In this document: piece by piece, positions 1 to 5,783 of the stretch
How the letters are laid out: each line of letters begins with the position of its first letter
Numbering within the stretch: the stretch's first letter is position 1
NCBI GenBank assembly: GCA_020629335.1
Contig: JAHDDN010000234.1
Coordinates: 1-8,256 of the forward strand
Length of the DNA: 8,256 nt
Source: Chitinophagales bacterium
GTDB lineage: Bacteria; Bacteroidota; Bacteroidia; Chitinophagales; UBA2359
Direction of reading: 5' to 3'
Notes under the pieces: generated by a model
Seen by the model: only the letters and a program-made list of their open reading frames with translations
The model's database searches: none
Told to the model about the DNA's origin: nothing
Made by a program: the position numbers and the translations under genes

Positions 1-17
1 TGTGGTCCCACATGGAC
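1..17 (-). other. Possible attachment-site junction: 3' end of a tRNA gene
   Basis: This stretch is GC-rich in an otherwise AT-rich region. Read on the minus strand it can be parsed as a tRNA 3' end: two T-loop bases (GT, 17-16), a T-stem 3' strand CCATG (15-11), an acceptor 3' strand TGGGACC (10-4) and discriminator A (3), with no encoded CCA. From memory, this resembles Bacteroidota CAU-anticodon tRNAs whose acceptor begins GGTCCCA. Beyond position 17 the conserved T-loop is absent, as expected if an element had recombined into the tRNA 3' end. The adjacent integrase gene supports this. The rest of the tRNA would lie at the element's other boundary, outside the window. The same bases also contain TGTGG/CCACA and GTCC/GGAC inverted repeats, so the reading is an inference from about 15 bases. 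Confidence 0.4.
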
Positions 18-20
18 GCC

Positions 21-80
21 ATAAGTTGTTTTTAATAGTTATCAATACTATCCTTACAACACTAATAATCAACAACTTAT
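21..80. repeat. 10-bp inverted repeat next to the presumed attachment site
   Basis: ATAAGTTGTT (21-30) and AACAACTTAT (71-80) are perfect reverse complements separated by 40 bp. The spacer also holds a small inverted repeat, ATAGT/ACTAT (35-39 and 47-51). Position between a putative tRNA-end junction and a tyrosine recombinase gene suggests integrase or excisionase binding sites. The repeats are seen directly; the role is inferred. Confidence 0.5.
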
Positions 81-132
81 AACAAATACAAATAATCATC
101 AAACATTTTAAATAACGTTAAACGCAAATAAA

Positions 133-153
133 ACGACAACGGAGACGACAACG
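133..153. repeat. Short direct repeat upstream of the integrase
   Basis: ACGACAACG occurs at 133-141 and again at 145-153, starting 12 bp apart on the same face of the helix within one turn. The stretch is purine-rich with few T residues, unlike the flanking DNA. It lies just upstream of the likely integrase promoter, so it could bind a regulator or be an arm-type recombinase site. The function is not established. Confidence 0.35.
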
Positions 154-168
154 AACGATTTTTTATAA

Positions 169-176
169 TATATTTG
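169..176 (+). promoter_or_regulatory. Candidate Bacteroidota -7 promoter box for the integrase
   Basis: TATATTTG matches the Bacteroidota -7 consensus TAnnTTTG exactly. Transcription would start near 183, giving a leader of roughly 30 nt before the ATG at 216. A matching -33 TTG is not evident at the usual spacing, because 140-152 is purine- and C-rich. The promoter may therefore be weak or need an activator. Confidence 0.45.
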
Positions 177-215
177 TGCATTAGTAAAATAGTTAGATGA
201 CTAAAATATTTAAAA

Positions 216-1490
216 ATGTCAACCGTCCGTTTTAATCTAAGACTTAAGAGAGAAGAAAGCACACTAATTATAGCAAAGTTTCGCTATGATGGCAGAAAGA
301 TTTTTGTTTACTCCACACGCCAAAAGATAGAACCAAAGTTTTGGAATGATACCAAAATGCGCCCTAAGAAAGATAGACGTTTCCCCCAATACGAAGAACT
401 TAACTTCTACTTAAATAAAATAGAAGATCATATTTTAAATGCTTACCGAAAATTCAAAAATGAAGGTATAAGCCCAACTGGAAAGCAGCTAAAGCACGAA
501 ATGGATATATTAACAAAGAAGATCGAACCAGAAGAAGATAGCAAAGCTAAAAAAATCACATTCTTTAAATACTTTGAATCCTTCATTGAAGAACGTTCTA
601 AAACTTATAAGGAACAAACCGTCAAATCCTATAAAGTCGTATTCAATAGGCTCAAAGAATATGCAGCTAAAAACAGAAAGCCCAACTTTGAAGATATTAC
701 TTTAGACTTTTACAACAACTACTTAACATTTCTATATAGCAAACCTTATTCATTTTCAAAGAATACGGTAAATAAGCATATTAGAGTTATTAAGACGGTA
801 CTAAATGAAGCAACCGAAAAAGGAATAAATACTAATCTTACATTTCGTTCTAAAAGCTTTAAAAAGCCTATACATGATACTGACCACATTTACCTAAACG
901 AAGATGAGCTTACCCACCTTTACAATATTGACTTTAGCAGCTTGCCTAAAATTGAGCGTGTAAGAGATTTATTTATAGTTGCGTGTTACACTGGTTTAAG
1001 ATTTAGCGACTTTACGAATATCAAGCAAGAAAACATAAAAGTTATTGATGGCGTCGAAGTTATCCAGATTACGACTATCAAAACCGATGAGTCAGTAACT
1101 ATTCCATTACATCCATTTGTAAAGGCTATATTCGCCAAATATAAAGACGTTAACGAAAATTCATTACCCAAAACATACAGCAATCAAAAAATGAATGAGT
1201 ATTTAAAAGAAATGGCTAATTGGGCCGACTTTAACGAAAAAGTATTATTTTCAATTTCCAAAGGTGGCAAAAGATGCGATATAATAAAACATAAATGGGA
1301 ATTAGTAACAACTCATACAGCAAGAAGAAGCTTCGCAACTAATGCCTTTAAAGCTGGTGTACCAGCAATATCATTAAAGCAAATTACAGGCCATAAAACG
1401 GAATCAGCATTCCTAACATACATCAAGGTTACAGACGAAGAAAATGCCGTCTTAATGGCTTCTCATTCATTTTTTAACACTTTAGATTAA
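216..1490 (+). CDS. Tyrosine recombinase / site-specific integrase
   Basis: This 424-aa protein is a complete tyrosine recombinase of the Bacteroidota integrative-element type and would catalyse integration and excision of the element. Residues 1-100 fit the short arm-type DNA-binding domain that opens these integrases. Residues about 113-210 form the SAM-like core-binding domain. The C-terminal catalytic domain shows the full active-site set: Arg262 in TGLRFSD, Lys289 in the beta-hairpin (TIKT), His367-x-x-Arg370 (HTARR), His393 (TGH) and nucleophile Tyr402 (FLTYIKV). Length is normal for the family and no break is seen. The ATG at 216 is preceded by a plausible -7 box. The gene lies beside the presumed attachment site and is followed after 22 bp by the next gene, probably in the same transcript. 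Whether it is currently active cannot be told from sequence. Confidence 0.95.
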   Translation: MSTVRFNLRLKREESTLIIAKFRYDGRKIFVYSTRQKIEPKFWNDTKMRPKKDRRFPQYEELNFYLNKIEDHILNAYRKFKNEGISPTGKQLKHEMDILTKKIEPEEDSKAKKITFFKYFESFIEERSKTYKEQTVKSYKVVFNRLKEYAAKNRKPNFEDITLDFYNNYLTFLYSKPYSFSKNTVNKHIRVIKTVLNEATEKGINTNLTFRSKSFKKPIHDTDHIYLNEDELTHLYNIDFSSLPKIERVRDLFIVACYTGLRFSDFTNIKQENIKVIDGVEVIQITTIKTDESVTIPLHPFVKAIFAKYKDVNENSLPKTYSNQKMNEYLKEMANWADFNEKVLFSISKGGKRCDIIKHKWELVTTHTARRSFATNAFKAGVPAISLKQITGHKTESAFLTYIKVTDEENAVLMASHSFFNTLD

Positions 1491-1512
1491 TAAAAATTAA
1501 AATAACTGAATA

Positions 1513-2124
1513 ATGTTTGACGAAAAATTAGACAGCGCACTCATTAAAAAACATATAAATAAGGCTGCAACTACTCTCAATATGAAATTAAAAAAAGAAG
1601 AAATAGAGAGTATTTTCAAAAGCGTAAAAAAACAATATGACTTGTATAAATCATATAAATTTGAAGATTTAAGAAATAAATTAATCATTGCCGATGCTGA
1701 TTTTGAAACTAAATTCATACATAGTCATTCGGGTGATATAACAGCCCTTGTAAATATTTCGCTAATAGAGGACATACAAAAAAGAATCAATATGCTTGAA
1801 GAATTAATTGTTAAAAAAAATAGCATCAAAGAAAAACAGAACTCAAATAAACAACCTATTACTTCTCTTAATCAGCAAACAAAATTAAATTGGAACGGTC
1901 CTAAAGGAGCATTATACCACATTTTTTATCAATTAAAAACCATGAATAACAATATAAATGAACCACTATTAAACAATACGATAGAAGAAATTGCAACATT
2001 TATTGAAGCTTCATTTGATGGATTTGAAGGGAAATTCTCAACGATAAAAGGTGAATTATCAAAAATGGGAGACGCACACAAACAACCTAAAAAAGGTAAA
2101 ATCGAAATTAGCATAAAGGAATAA
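1513..2124 (+). CDS. Hypothetical protein with RteC-like C-terminal region
   Basis: This 203-aa protein lacks a signal peptide or membrane segment. The N-terminal 110 residues are charged, Lys-rich and probably helical, and a low-complexity Lys/Asn/Gln linker covers about 101-124. Residues 125-183 begin with LNWNGPKGAL and continue with alternating helices. The pattern W-x-G followed by helices and a Phe-rich segment recalls the C-terminal region of RteC-type proteins, which in Bacteroides conjugative transposons regulate excision. Such domains are common beside integrases in Bacteroidota elements. A role in regulating recombination is inferred by position and this resemblance, and an unrelated accessory function is possible. 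It starts 22 bp after the integrase stop, so co-transcription is likely. The C-terminus (after 185) is basic and probably disordered. Confidence 0.6.
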   Translation: MFDEKLDSALIKKHINKAATTLNMKLKKEEIESIFKSVKKQYDLYKSYKFEDLRNKLIIADADFETKFIHSHSGDITALVNISLIEDIQKRINMLEELIVKKNSIKEKQNSNKQPITSLNQQTKLNWNGPKGALYHIFYQLKTMNNNINEPLLNNTIEEIATFIEASFDGFEGKFSTIKGELSKMGDAHKQPKKGKIEISIKE

Positions 2125-2139
2125 AGTTAGATTATAGAT

Positions 2140-2163
2140 TTTCACGTTAAATTTCACGTTAAA
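2140..2163. repeat. Two tandem 12-bp repeats (TTTCACGTTAAA) upstream of the excisionase gene
   Basis: TTTCACGTTAAA is present twice without a gap (2140-2151, 2152-2163) and is followed by a degenerate continuation (TTTTTGACGT). It is the most regular repeat in the window and lies in the 116-bp gap between the RteC-like and excisionase genes. Iteron-like or regulator-binding function is likely, perhaps for the HTH protein encoded just downstream or the replication protein. The octamer ACGTTAAA also occurs at 115-122 upstream of the integrase, but it also occurs inside a coding gene (reverse strand of 5301-5308), so that sharing may be chance. Confidence 0.6.
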
Positions 2164-2205
2164 TTTTTGACGTATTTTTTTAACCTTACCCATGGTTTAC
2201 ATTCG

Positions 2206-2240
2206 TGACTGAAAATGATTATTAAATAAAATTTCAGTCA
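2206..2240 (+). promoter_or_regulatory. 9-bp inverted repeat abutting the excisionase start codon
   Basis: TGACTGAAA (2206-2214) and TTTCAGTCA (2232-2240) are perfect reverse complements with a 17-nt AT-rich spacer, and the right arm ends at the base before the ATG at 2241. It could be an operator for a dimeric repressor. Alternatively it could be an RNA hairpin in the leader that limits translation of the HTH gene. A near-match to the Bacteroidota -7 box, TACATTCG (2198-2205, one mismatch to TAnnTTTG), lies immediately upstream. No TTG at suitable spacing supports it, so the promoter part is weak. Confidence 0.5.
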
Positions 2241-2534
2241 ATGAAAGATATAATTTTAACTACTAATGAACAATTACAGCTATTAATTAGCGAAGCTGTA
2301 AGCAAAGCATTTGAAAGCTTCCAAGCAACCGAAGCCCCAACAAATGAAGATACACCCCAATTTATAACACGTAAAGAAGCGGCTAAGATTTTGGGTATCT
2401 CACTAAATACGCTCCACATCTGGACAAAAGAAGAACGCCTAAAGGCTTACAAAATGAAGTCAAGGGTGCGCTATCGTAAAGACGAAGTTTTACAAGCAGT
2501 ACAAGATCAGCAAAAGTATTCCAGAATTTTATAG
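2241..2534 (+). CDS. Excisionase-type helix-turn-helix DNA-binding protein
   Basis: This 97-aa protein has one MerR-like winged-helix domain of the excisionase family (HTH_17 type) at residues about 41-88. FITRKEAAKILGIS carries the first helices, TLHIWTKEERL the recognition helix and turn, and YKMKSRVRYRKDEV the wing and closing strand. The first 30 residues form a separate helix that may mediate dimerisation or protein contacts. Xis-type proteins bend DNA at attachment sites and bias the integrase toward excision. In Bacteroidota elements similar proteins also act as regulators of nearby genes. It sits between the integrase block and the replication gene, with tandem and inverted repeats directly upstream as candidate binding sites. 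The DNA-binding fold is well supported; assignment as the true excisionase of this element is an inference. Confidence 0.8.
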   Translation: MKDIILTTNEQLQLLISEAVSKAFESFQATEAPTNEDTPQFITRKEAAKILGISLNTLHIWTKEERLKAYKMKSRVRYRKDEVLQAVQDQQKYSRIL

Positions 2535-2560
2535 TTGATTGGTACTATAGTTTGTAAGTG

Positions 2561-3469
2561 ATGAGTGTTTACCCTAACATATCCGTAAAAGCTGATACGC
2601 TAAAGTTTACCTTACCAAGTGCTAATGTATTGATAAACCCACGTTTAAAAACTGGTAAAGCCGATATAACAAGCGATGGTGAAGTAATAACGTATTATCA
2701 TACGGTTAAAAAACACCTACCTAAAGGCATTAATCAAATTTATGCTGGCTCTAAAAATGCAAATATTCAATTAAGTTCTGCTTTGATGGGTGGCGAACTC
2801 TATACCTACCAAAACTTAGATAAAGCTATAAGCAACATTAACAAAACTGGCATCATCAAAATTATAGCTAATGATTTTATTGATAAAGCTATATTCAAAC
2901 GATTTGATACAACACAAGATATTGAAGTAAAAAACGTGGAGGCGACTTTAAAAGCCATCAAATATTTACAAGTGAATCCGAAATACCGTTTTCAAGGATA
3001 TAAGGGTAATAATAACCTAACTATATACCCAGAGGTAGAAAGTAAGCCCAAAGCCAAATTTTATGCAAAATTTGGAAAGATACGCTTTGAATTAACGCTT
3101 AATTCAATGAAATTGATTAGAAAACAATTTGATATTGACATTACAGATACCTATAATTTATTCCTAAATGAAAAAGACATCTTATTGACCTATTTTGATG
3201 ATATGATGAATACTAATTCACAAATGATAGGCAAGGTAAATGAATTGGATTTTATCCAAACAAAAGGCTTTGAAGCCTTATTTAATAATTGCAATGGAGA
3301 CAGTAACAAAGTCGATCAACTTTTAAAGCAAGCTTATCCTAATCGCTCCACATTAAGCAGAAAAAGAAGCAAGTTTAAAGAGTGGATCACTCTAACAAAT
3401 AAGGATTCAAAGGAATTAGAACTAATAAGGGAATTTAGAGAAAGTTTAGCTAATTCCTATATAAACTAA
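2561..3469 (+). CDS. Putative replication initiator, filamentous-phage gene II / plasmid Rep-like
   Basis: This protein of about 302 aa resembles phage and plasmid replication proteins of the gene II/X group. Supporting features (numbered from the upstream GTG) are a segment ending in FKRFDTTQDIEV (113-124), matching the 'x-R-x-D-x-x-x-x-I' strand of those initiators, and FYAKFGKIRFELTLNSMKLIRK (168-189, described by ends FYAK and LIRK). The latter corresponds to the Tyr-x-Lys plus R-(F/I)-E strand seen in many rolling-circle initiators. A basic C-terminal segment (STLSRKRSKFKEW) could be a DNA-binding helix. No His-hydrophobe-His motif is present, so endonuclease chemistry is unproven. A GTG three bases upstream (2558) is in frame, but the ATG at 2561 is preferred. 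It starts 26 bp after the HTH gene stop, so the two are probably co-transcribed. The family call is from remembered pattern and is moderate. Confidence 0.55.
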   Translation: MSVYPNISVKADTLKFTLPSANVLINPRLKTGKADITSDGEVITYYHTVKKHLPKGINQIYAGSKNANIQLSSALMGGELYTYQNLDKAISNINKTGIIKIIANDFIDKAIFKRFDTTQDIEVKNVEATLKAIKYLQVNPKYRFQGYKGNNNLTIYPEVESKPKAKFYAKFGKIRFELTLNSMKLIRKQFDIDITDTYNLFLNEKDILLTYFDDMMNTNSQMIGKVNELDFIQTKGFEALFNNCNGDSNKVDQLLKQAYPNRSTLSRKRSKFKEWITLTNKDSKELELIREFRESLANSYIN

Positions 3470-3498
3470 TAACCCGTATCACTTTCGATACATAACCC
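3469..3498. repeat. Small stem-loop flanked by ATAACCC repeats, downstream of the Rep-like gene
   Basis: GTATC (3476-3480) and GATAC (3487-3491) form a 5-bp stem with loop ACTTTC. The stem is bracketed by direct repeats ATAACCC at 3469-3475 and 3492-3498. A hairpin with flanking repeats next to a putative rolling-circle initiator is a possible origin element. The stem is short and chance formation is possible. No U-run follows, so it does not look like a terminator. Confidence 0.25.
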
Positions 3499-3514
3499 CA
3501 TAAATTGATAACAG

Positions 3515-4084
3515 ATGAGTAATAACAAAATAACAGCTATTGAGCAACTTTTAAAAAGCAATAATGATTGGTATGATAAGCACGTATTTAGTGTTTATTG
3601 TAAGATGATTGATAAAGAATATTATAAAGATGCTGGTAAAGCATTAAGTGTATATGTTAAATTCCTTAGTGCTTTTTTGAATAATCTTGAACAACCAATA
3701 ACAGCAATGGAAGAAGCGGAAAAAATTGTAAAAGCTGAAAAGTACAATAATTCTCAAATGCTGCTAATGTATGAAAAAGCCAATTCCTATATTAGTAGTT
3801 CTGAATTTGATTATAACACCAAAGATTTAACCAGCTTATTAGAAATACACACTAACAAATTATTAGAACAATATTTTGAAGAAAATCCAAGTACCCCAGA
3901 TAGAGAATTTATAGGTACGACTATAAGAAAATATGTGTTTAAAGAACTGGAAAAACTACCAGAAACATTAGACCAATTGGAACCTAAAGAACGAATAAAC
4001 GCACTATCTAAGCTATTGCCTTATGTAGTTTCTAAGTATGCAATGAAAGATGAAGAAGGAACGAGTAGTTTTAGGTTCCTTTAG
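3515..4084 (+). CDS. Hypothetical protein, helical, Bacteroidota mobile-element type
   Basis: This 189-aa soluble protein has no signal peptide, membrane segment or recognised catalytic motif, and I do not recognise a named family. It is acidic and predicted to be mostly helical by residue pattern. Residues about 146-176 (ELEKLPETLDQLEP, then RINALSKLLPYVVSKY) follow an 'LP..L..L.P..R...L.KLLPYV..K' pattern. I associate this pattern with small DNA-associated proteins of Bacteroidota phages and mobile elements. That suggests a packaging- or replication-accessory role at most, and is not enough to assign a function. It lies 45 bp after the Rep-like gene on the same strand and 48 bp before the next gene. 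A 7-bp inverted repeat (AAGGAAC/GTTCCTT, 4056-4062 and 4075-4081) overlaps its last codons. Confidence 0.7.
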   Translation: MSNNKITAIEQLLKSNNDWYDKHVFSVYCKMIDKEYYKDAGKALSVYVKFLSAFLNNLEQPITAMEEAEKIVKAEKYNNSQMLLMYEKANSYISSSEFDYNTKDLTSLLEIHTNKLLEQYFEENPSTPDREFIGTTIRKYVFKELEKLPETLDQLEPKERINALSKLLPYVVSKYAMKDEEGTSSFRFL

Positions 4085-4132
4085 TGATTTAGGTTATTTT
4101 CCAACTCCTTTTATTGACAATCAACTATTTAG

Positions 4133-4750
4133 ATGGGAAGACACACAACAAACGCTATAAGCACCAGCCAAGCAAAAAAGCTTGATATAAAGATGTTTAG
4201 AAAAAAAGGATTATTCAAAGAAGATAGCTTTTTTAATGGTACGGTCAACTTTAATAATAGTTCTATTTCTGTGATGCTAAACTATAAAACTGACAGCCTA
4301 AAAGATAGTTTCATGCTTTTAAGCTATAACACCACATACAGAGGTGAAACCAAAAGTATGGATTATATGGTCAGGTTCACCAGCATTCCTTCCAACTTAG
4401 GCAAAGGAAATATATTATACTTTGTTTGCCCAATATCAAAAAAGCGTTGTAAAGTACTTTACATGGCTTATGGATCATCTTATTTTAAATCCCTATCAGC
4501 TTATAAAAATCGTATCTATTACGATATTCAGAAGTCAAGCAAACAAGACCTATATAACGCCAAATATTGGGTTTTAGAGTATTCAACTAAGCGCAAACAG
4601 CTAAACCATAAGCTATCGCAAAAACACGCTAAATGCCAATATAATGGCAAACCTACCAAATGGAAACAAGAACTTGACAACTTAGAAGATCAGCTTAAAT
4701 ACTACGATTACAAAAGAATACAAGCCTTGATGTCTAAGCTAAAAAAATAG
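4133..4750 (+). CDS. Hypothetical protein with degenerate zinc-ribbon-like core
   Basis: This 205-aa basic protein has three parts. Residues 31-85 are rich in beta strand. A core at about 96-134 reads LYFVCP-x(5)-RCKVLYM, then YFKSLSAYKNRIYYDIQ. A charged, Lys-rich C-terminal tail (150-205) probably forms a coiled or helical region. The core resembles small mobile-element proteins with the pattern 'YF-x-CP-x-x-x-x-RxxxLY ... CRxCxxLxYxxQ'. Here only Cys99 and Cys106 remain of the putative metal site, while the second Cys pair is replaced by KSLSAY. DNA binding is a reasonable inference but the function is unknown. It is the last plus-strand gene of the mobility/replication module and converges on the restriction-modification operon with a 13-bp gap. 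Confidence 0.7.
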   Translation: MGRHTTNAISTSQAKKLDIKMFRKKGLFKEDSFFNGTVNFNNSSISVMLNYKTDSLKDSFMLLSYNTTYRGETKSMDYMVRFTSIPSNLGKGNILYFVCPISKKRCKVLYMAYGSSYFKSLSAYKNRIYYDIQKSSKQDLYNAKYWVLEYSTKRKQLNHKLSQKHAKCQYNGKPTKWKQELDNLEDQLKYYDYKRIQALMSKLKK

Positions 4751-4805
4751 CTAAGTAATAAAATCATTTATTTATAACTACTTCCTTTTTTTCATAGCTA
4801 TTTTT
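4743..4805. terminator. Candidate bidirectional terminator between convergent operons
   Basis: AAAAATAGCTA (4743-4753) and TAGCTATTTTT (4795-4805) are perfect 11-bp reverse complements. The arms overlap the 3' ends of the two convergent genes and enclose the 13-bp gap between their stops. On either strand the stem ends in a run of T, as in intrinsic terminators. However, the 41-nt loop is long and the stem is AT-rich, so it may be weak or coincidental. Confidence 0.35.
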
Positions 4806-5783
4806 CAGAAGCCTATTCAAAGATTGACTAATGTGCCACATTAATACTGGTGGGACAGCATTACCAATAGCTATATATTGTCTATGCTCTGAAACACCTT
4901 CAAATGAAAAATCTTTAGGAAAAGATTGAATATCAGCCGCTTCTCTTGGCGTAAATCTTCTATACCTATTATTGTAAAACAAAACAGGATCGGTGCCATT
5001 TAAACTTACTTTCGCAAGATGTGAGCTAATTGTATTACAAGGCTTATCCAAATCCATAACACGTCCTTTGTTCATTTTCTCTCTTACCCTAAGCATACCT
5101 GCAACAGCTCTTTCACTAAAAAAGTACTTTTCGTCAACTGGTTCATTTATATTAACGACATCACCCAAAACAGCTTTTTGTTGCTCTACAGCATTGGGAA
5201 ATTGAAAATGTAAAAAATCATCAAAGTTTCTAAAACCCATAATGAAAACTCTTTCTCTTTTTTGTGGCACACCAAAGTTTGTTGCAATTAAAACTTTATA
5301 TTTAACGTAATAACCTGCCTTTTCAAATTCTTTTATAATCATAGGGAAGGCTTTCTTTTTATTTGCAGAAAGAAGCCCTTTTACATTTTCAGCAACAAAA
5401 AAACGAGGTTGCTTTTCTTTGAGTATCCTAACCATTTCAAAAAACAATTTTCCCCTATCATCCTTATATCCTAAACGTGGGGGATTTTGAGCTACAATTG
5501 AGAATGATTTACAAGGAAAACCACCAATCAATAAATCATGATCGGGTACTTCTTCAGAAATTACATTCTTTATATCCTTAACAAAACATTTATGATTAAA
5601 GTTATTATTATAAATAGCTGCACTATAAGGATCATTATCCACAGCATATACAATATTAAAAGGATTCTTCTTGTAAGTTTTGCCTAAATACTTAAACCCC
5701 CCTGACAAACCTAAATCCATCCCACCACAACCACAAAACAATGATGCGGTTTTTATTGATCCCATATTAATAGTTCTTTCCAT
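4764..5783 (-). CDS. DNA (cytosine-5)-methyltransferase of a Type II restriction-modification system
   Basis: This 339-aa enzyme would transfer a methyl group from S-adenosylmethionine to C5 of cytosine in a specific sequence. C5-methyltransferase motifs occur in order. Motif I is SLFCGCGGMDLGL (14-26), for AdoMet binding. Motif IV is GGFPCKSFS (87-95), with catalytic Cys91. Motif VI is AENV (131-134). Motif VIII is QKRERV (174-179). The target-recognition region spans about 183-270, followed by the RRFTPREAADIQSFP block and motif X GNAVPP (307-312). Motif IV has Lys in place of the nearly invariant Gln of PCQ. The ATG at 5783 overlaps the endonuclease gene by 31 bp. An internal in-frame ATG at 5765 (Met7) would leave 13 bp of overlap and still keep motif I, so the start is uncertain. 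It is the last gene of the operon and its recognition region differs from that of the other methyltransferase. Confidence 0.93.
   Translation of the reverse strand: MERTINMGSIKTASLFCGCGGMDLGLSGGFKYLGKTYKKNPFNIVYAVDNDPYSAAIYNNNFNHKCFVKDIKNVISEEVPDHDLLIGGFPCKSFSIVAQNPPRLGYKDDRGKLFFEMVRILKEKQPRFFVAENVKGLLSANKKKAFPMIIKEFEKAGYYVKYKVLIATNFGVPQKRERVFIMGFRNFDDFLHFQFPNAVEQQKAVLGDVVNINEPVDEKYFFSERAVAGMLRVREKMNKGRVMDLDKPCNTISSHLAKVSLNGTDPVLFYNNRYRRFTPREAADIQSFPKDFSFEGVSEHRQYIAIGNAVPPVLMWHISQSLNRLLKNSYEKKEVVINK

Noticed and set aside
1..24. Partial coding end reading to a TAA stop at 22-24 at the left edge
   Set aside because: Only seven codons are visible (ending in Pro-stop). The tRNA-end reading explains the GC-rich stretch better, so no partial gene is called.
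77..262. Minus-strand 61-codon open frame across the integrase leader and start
   Set aside because: It overlaps the repeat-rich leader and the integrase start, has no family-like features, and its composition reflects the AT-rich repeats.
986..1183. Minus-strand open frame inside the integrase gene
   Set aside because: It is fully antisense to the conserved catalytic domain of the integrase and shows no motif of its own.
1497..1718. Minus-strand 73-codon open frame opposite the RteC-like gene
   Set aside because: The hydrophobic product is what the reverse strand of a Lys- and Glu-rich gene encodes by chance. It is not a credible membrane protein gene.
2541..2554. TATAGTTTG just upstream of the Rep-like gene as a promoter box
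   Set aside because: The spacing in the box is one base too long for TAnnTTTG and it lies only a few bases before the start codon, leaving almost no leader.
4056..4081. 7-bp inverted repeat AAGGAAC/GTTCCTT at the end of the 189-aa protein gene, considered as a terminator
   Set aside because: It lies within the coding region, has a 12-nt loop and no following T-run, and the next gene is close downstream on the same strand.
4993..5205. Plus-strand open frame inside the downstream methyltransferase gene
   Set aside because: It is antisense to the recognition region of a clear methyltransferase, with no independent evidence.
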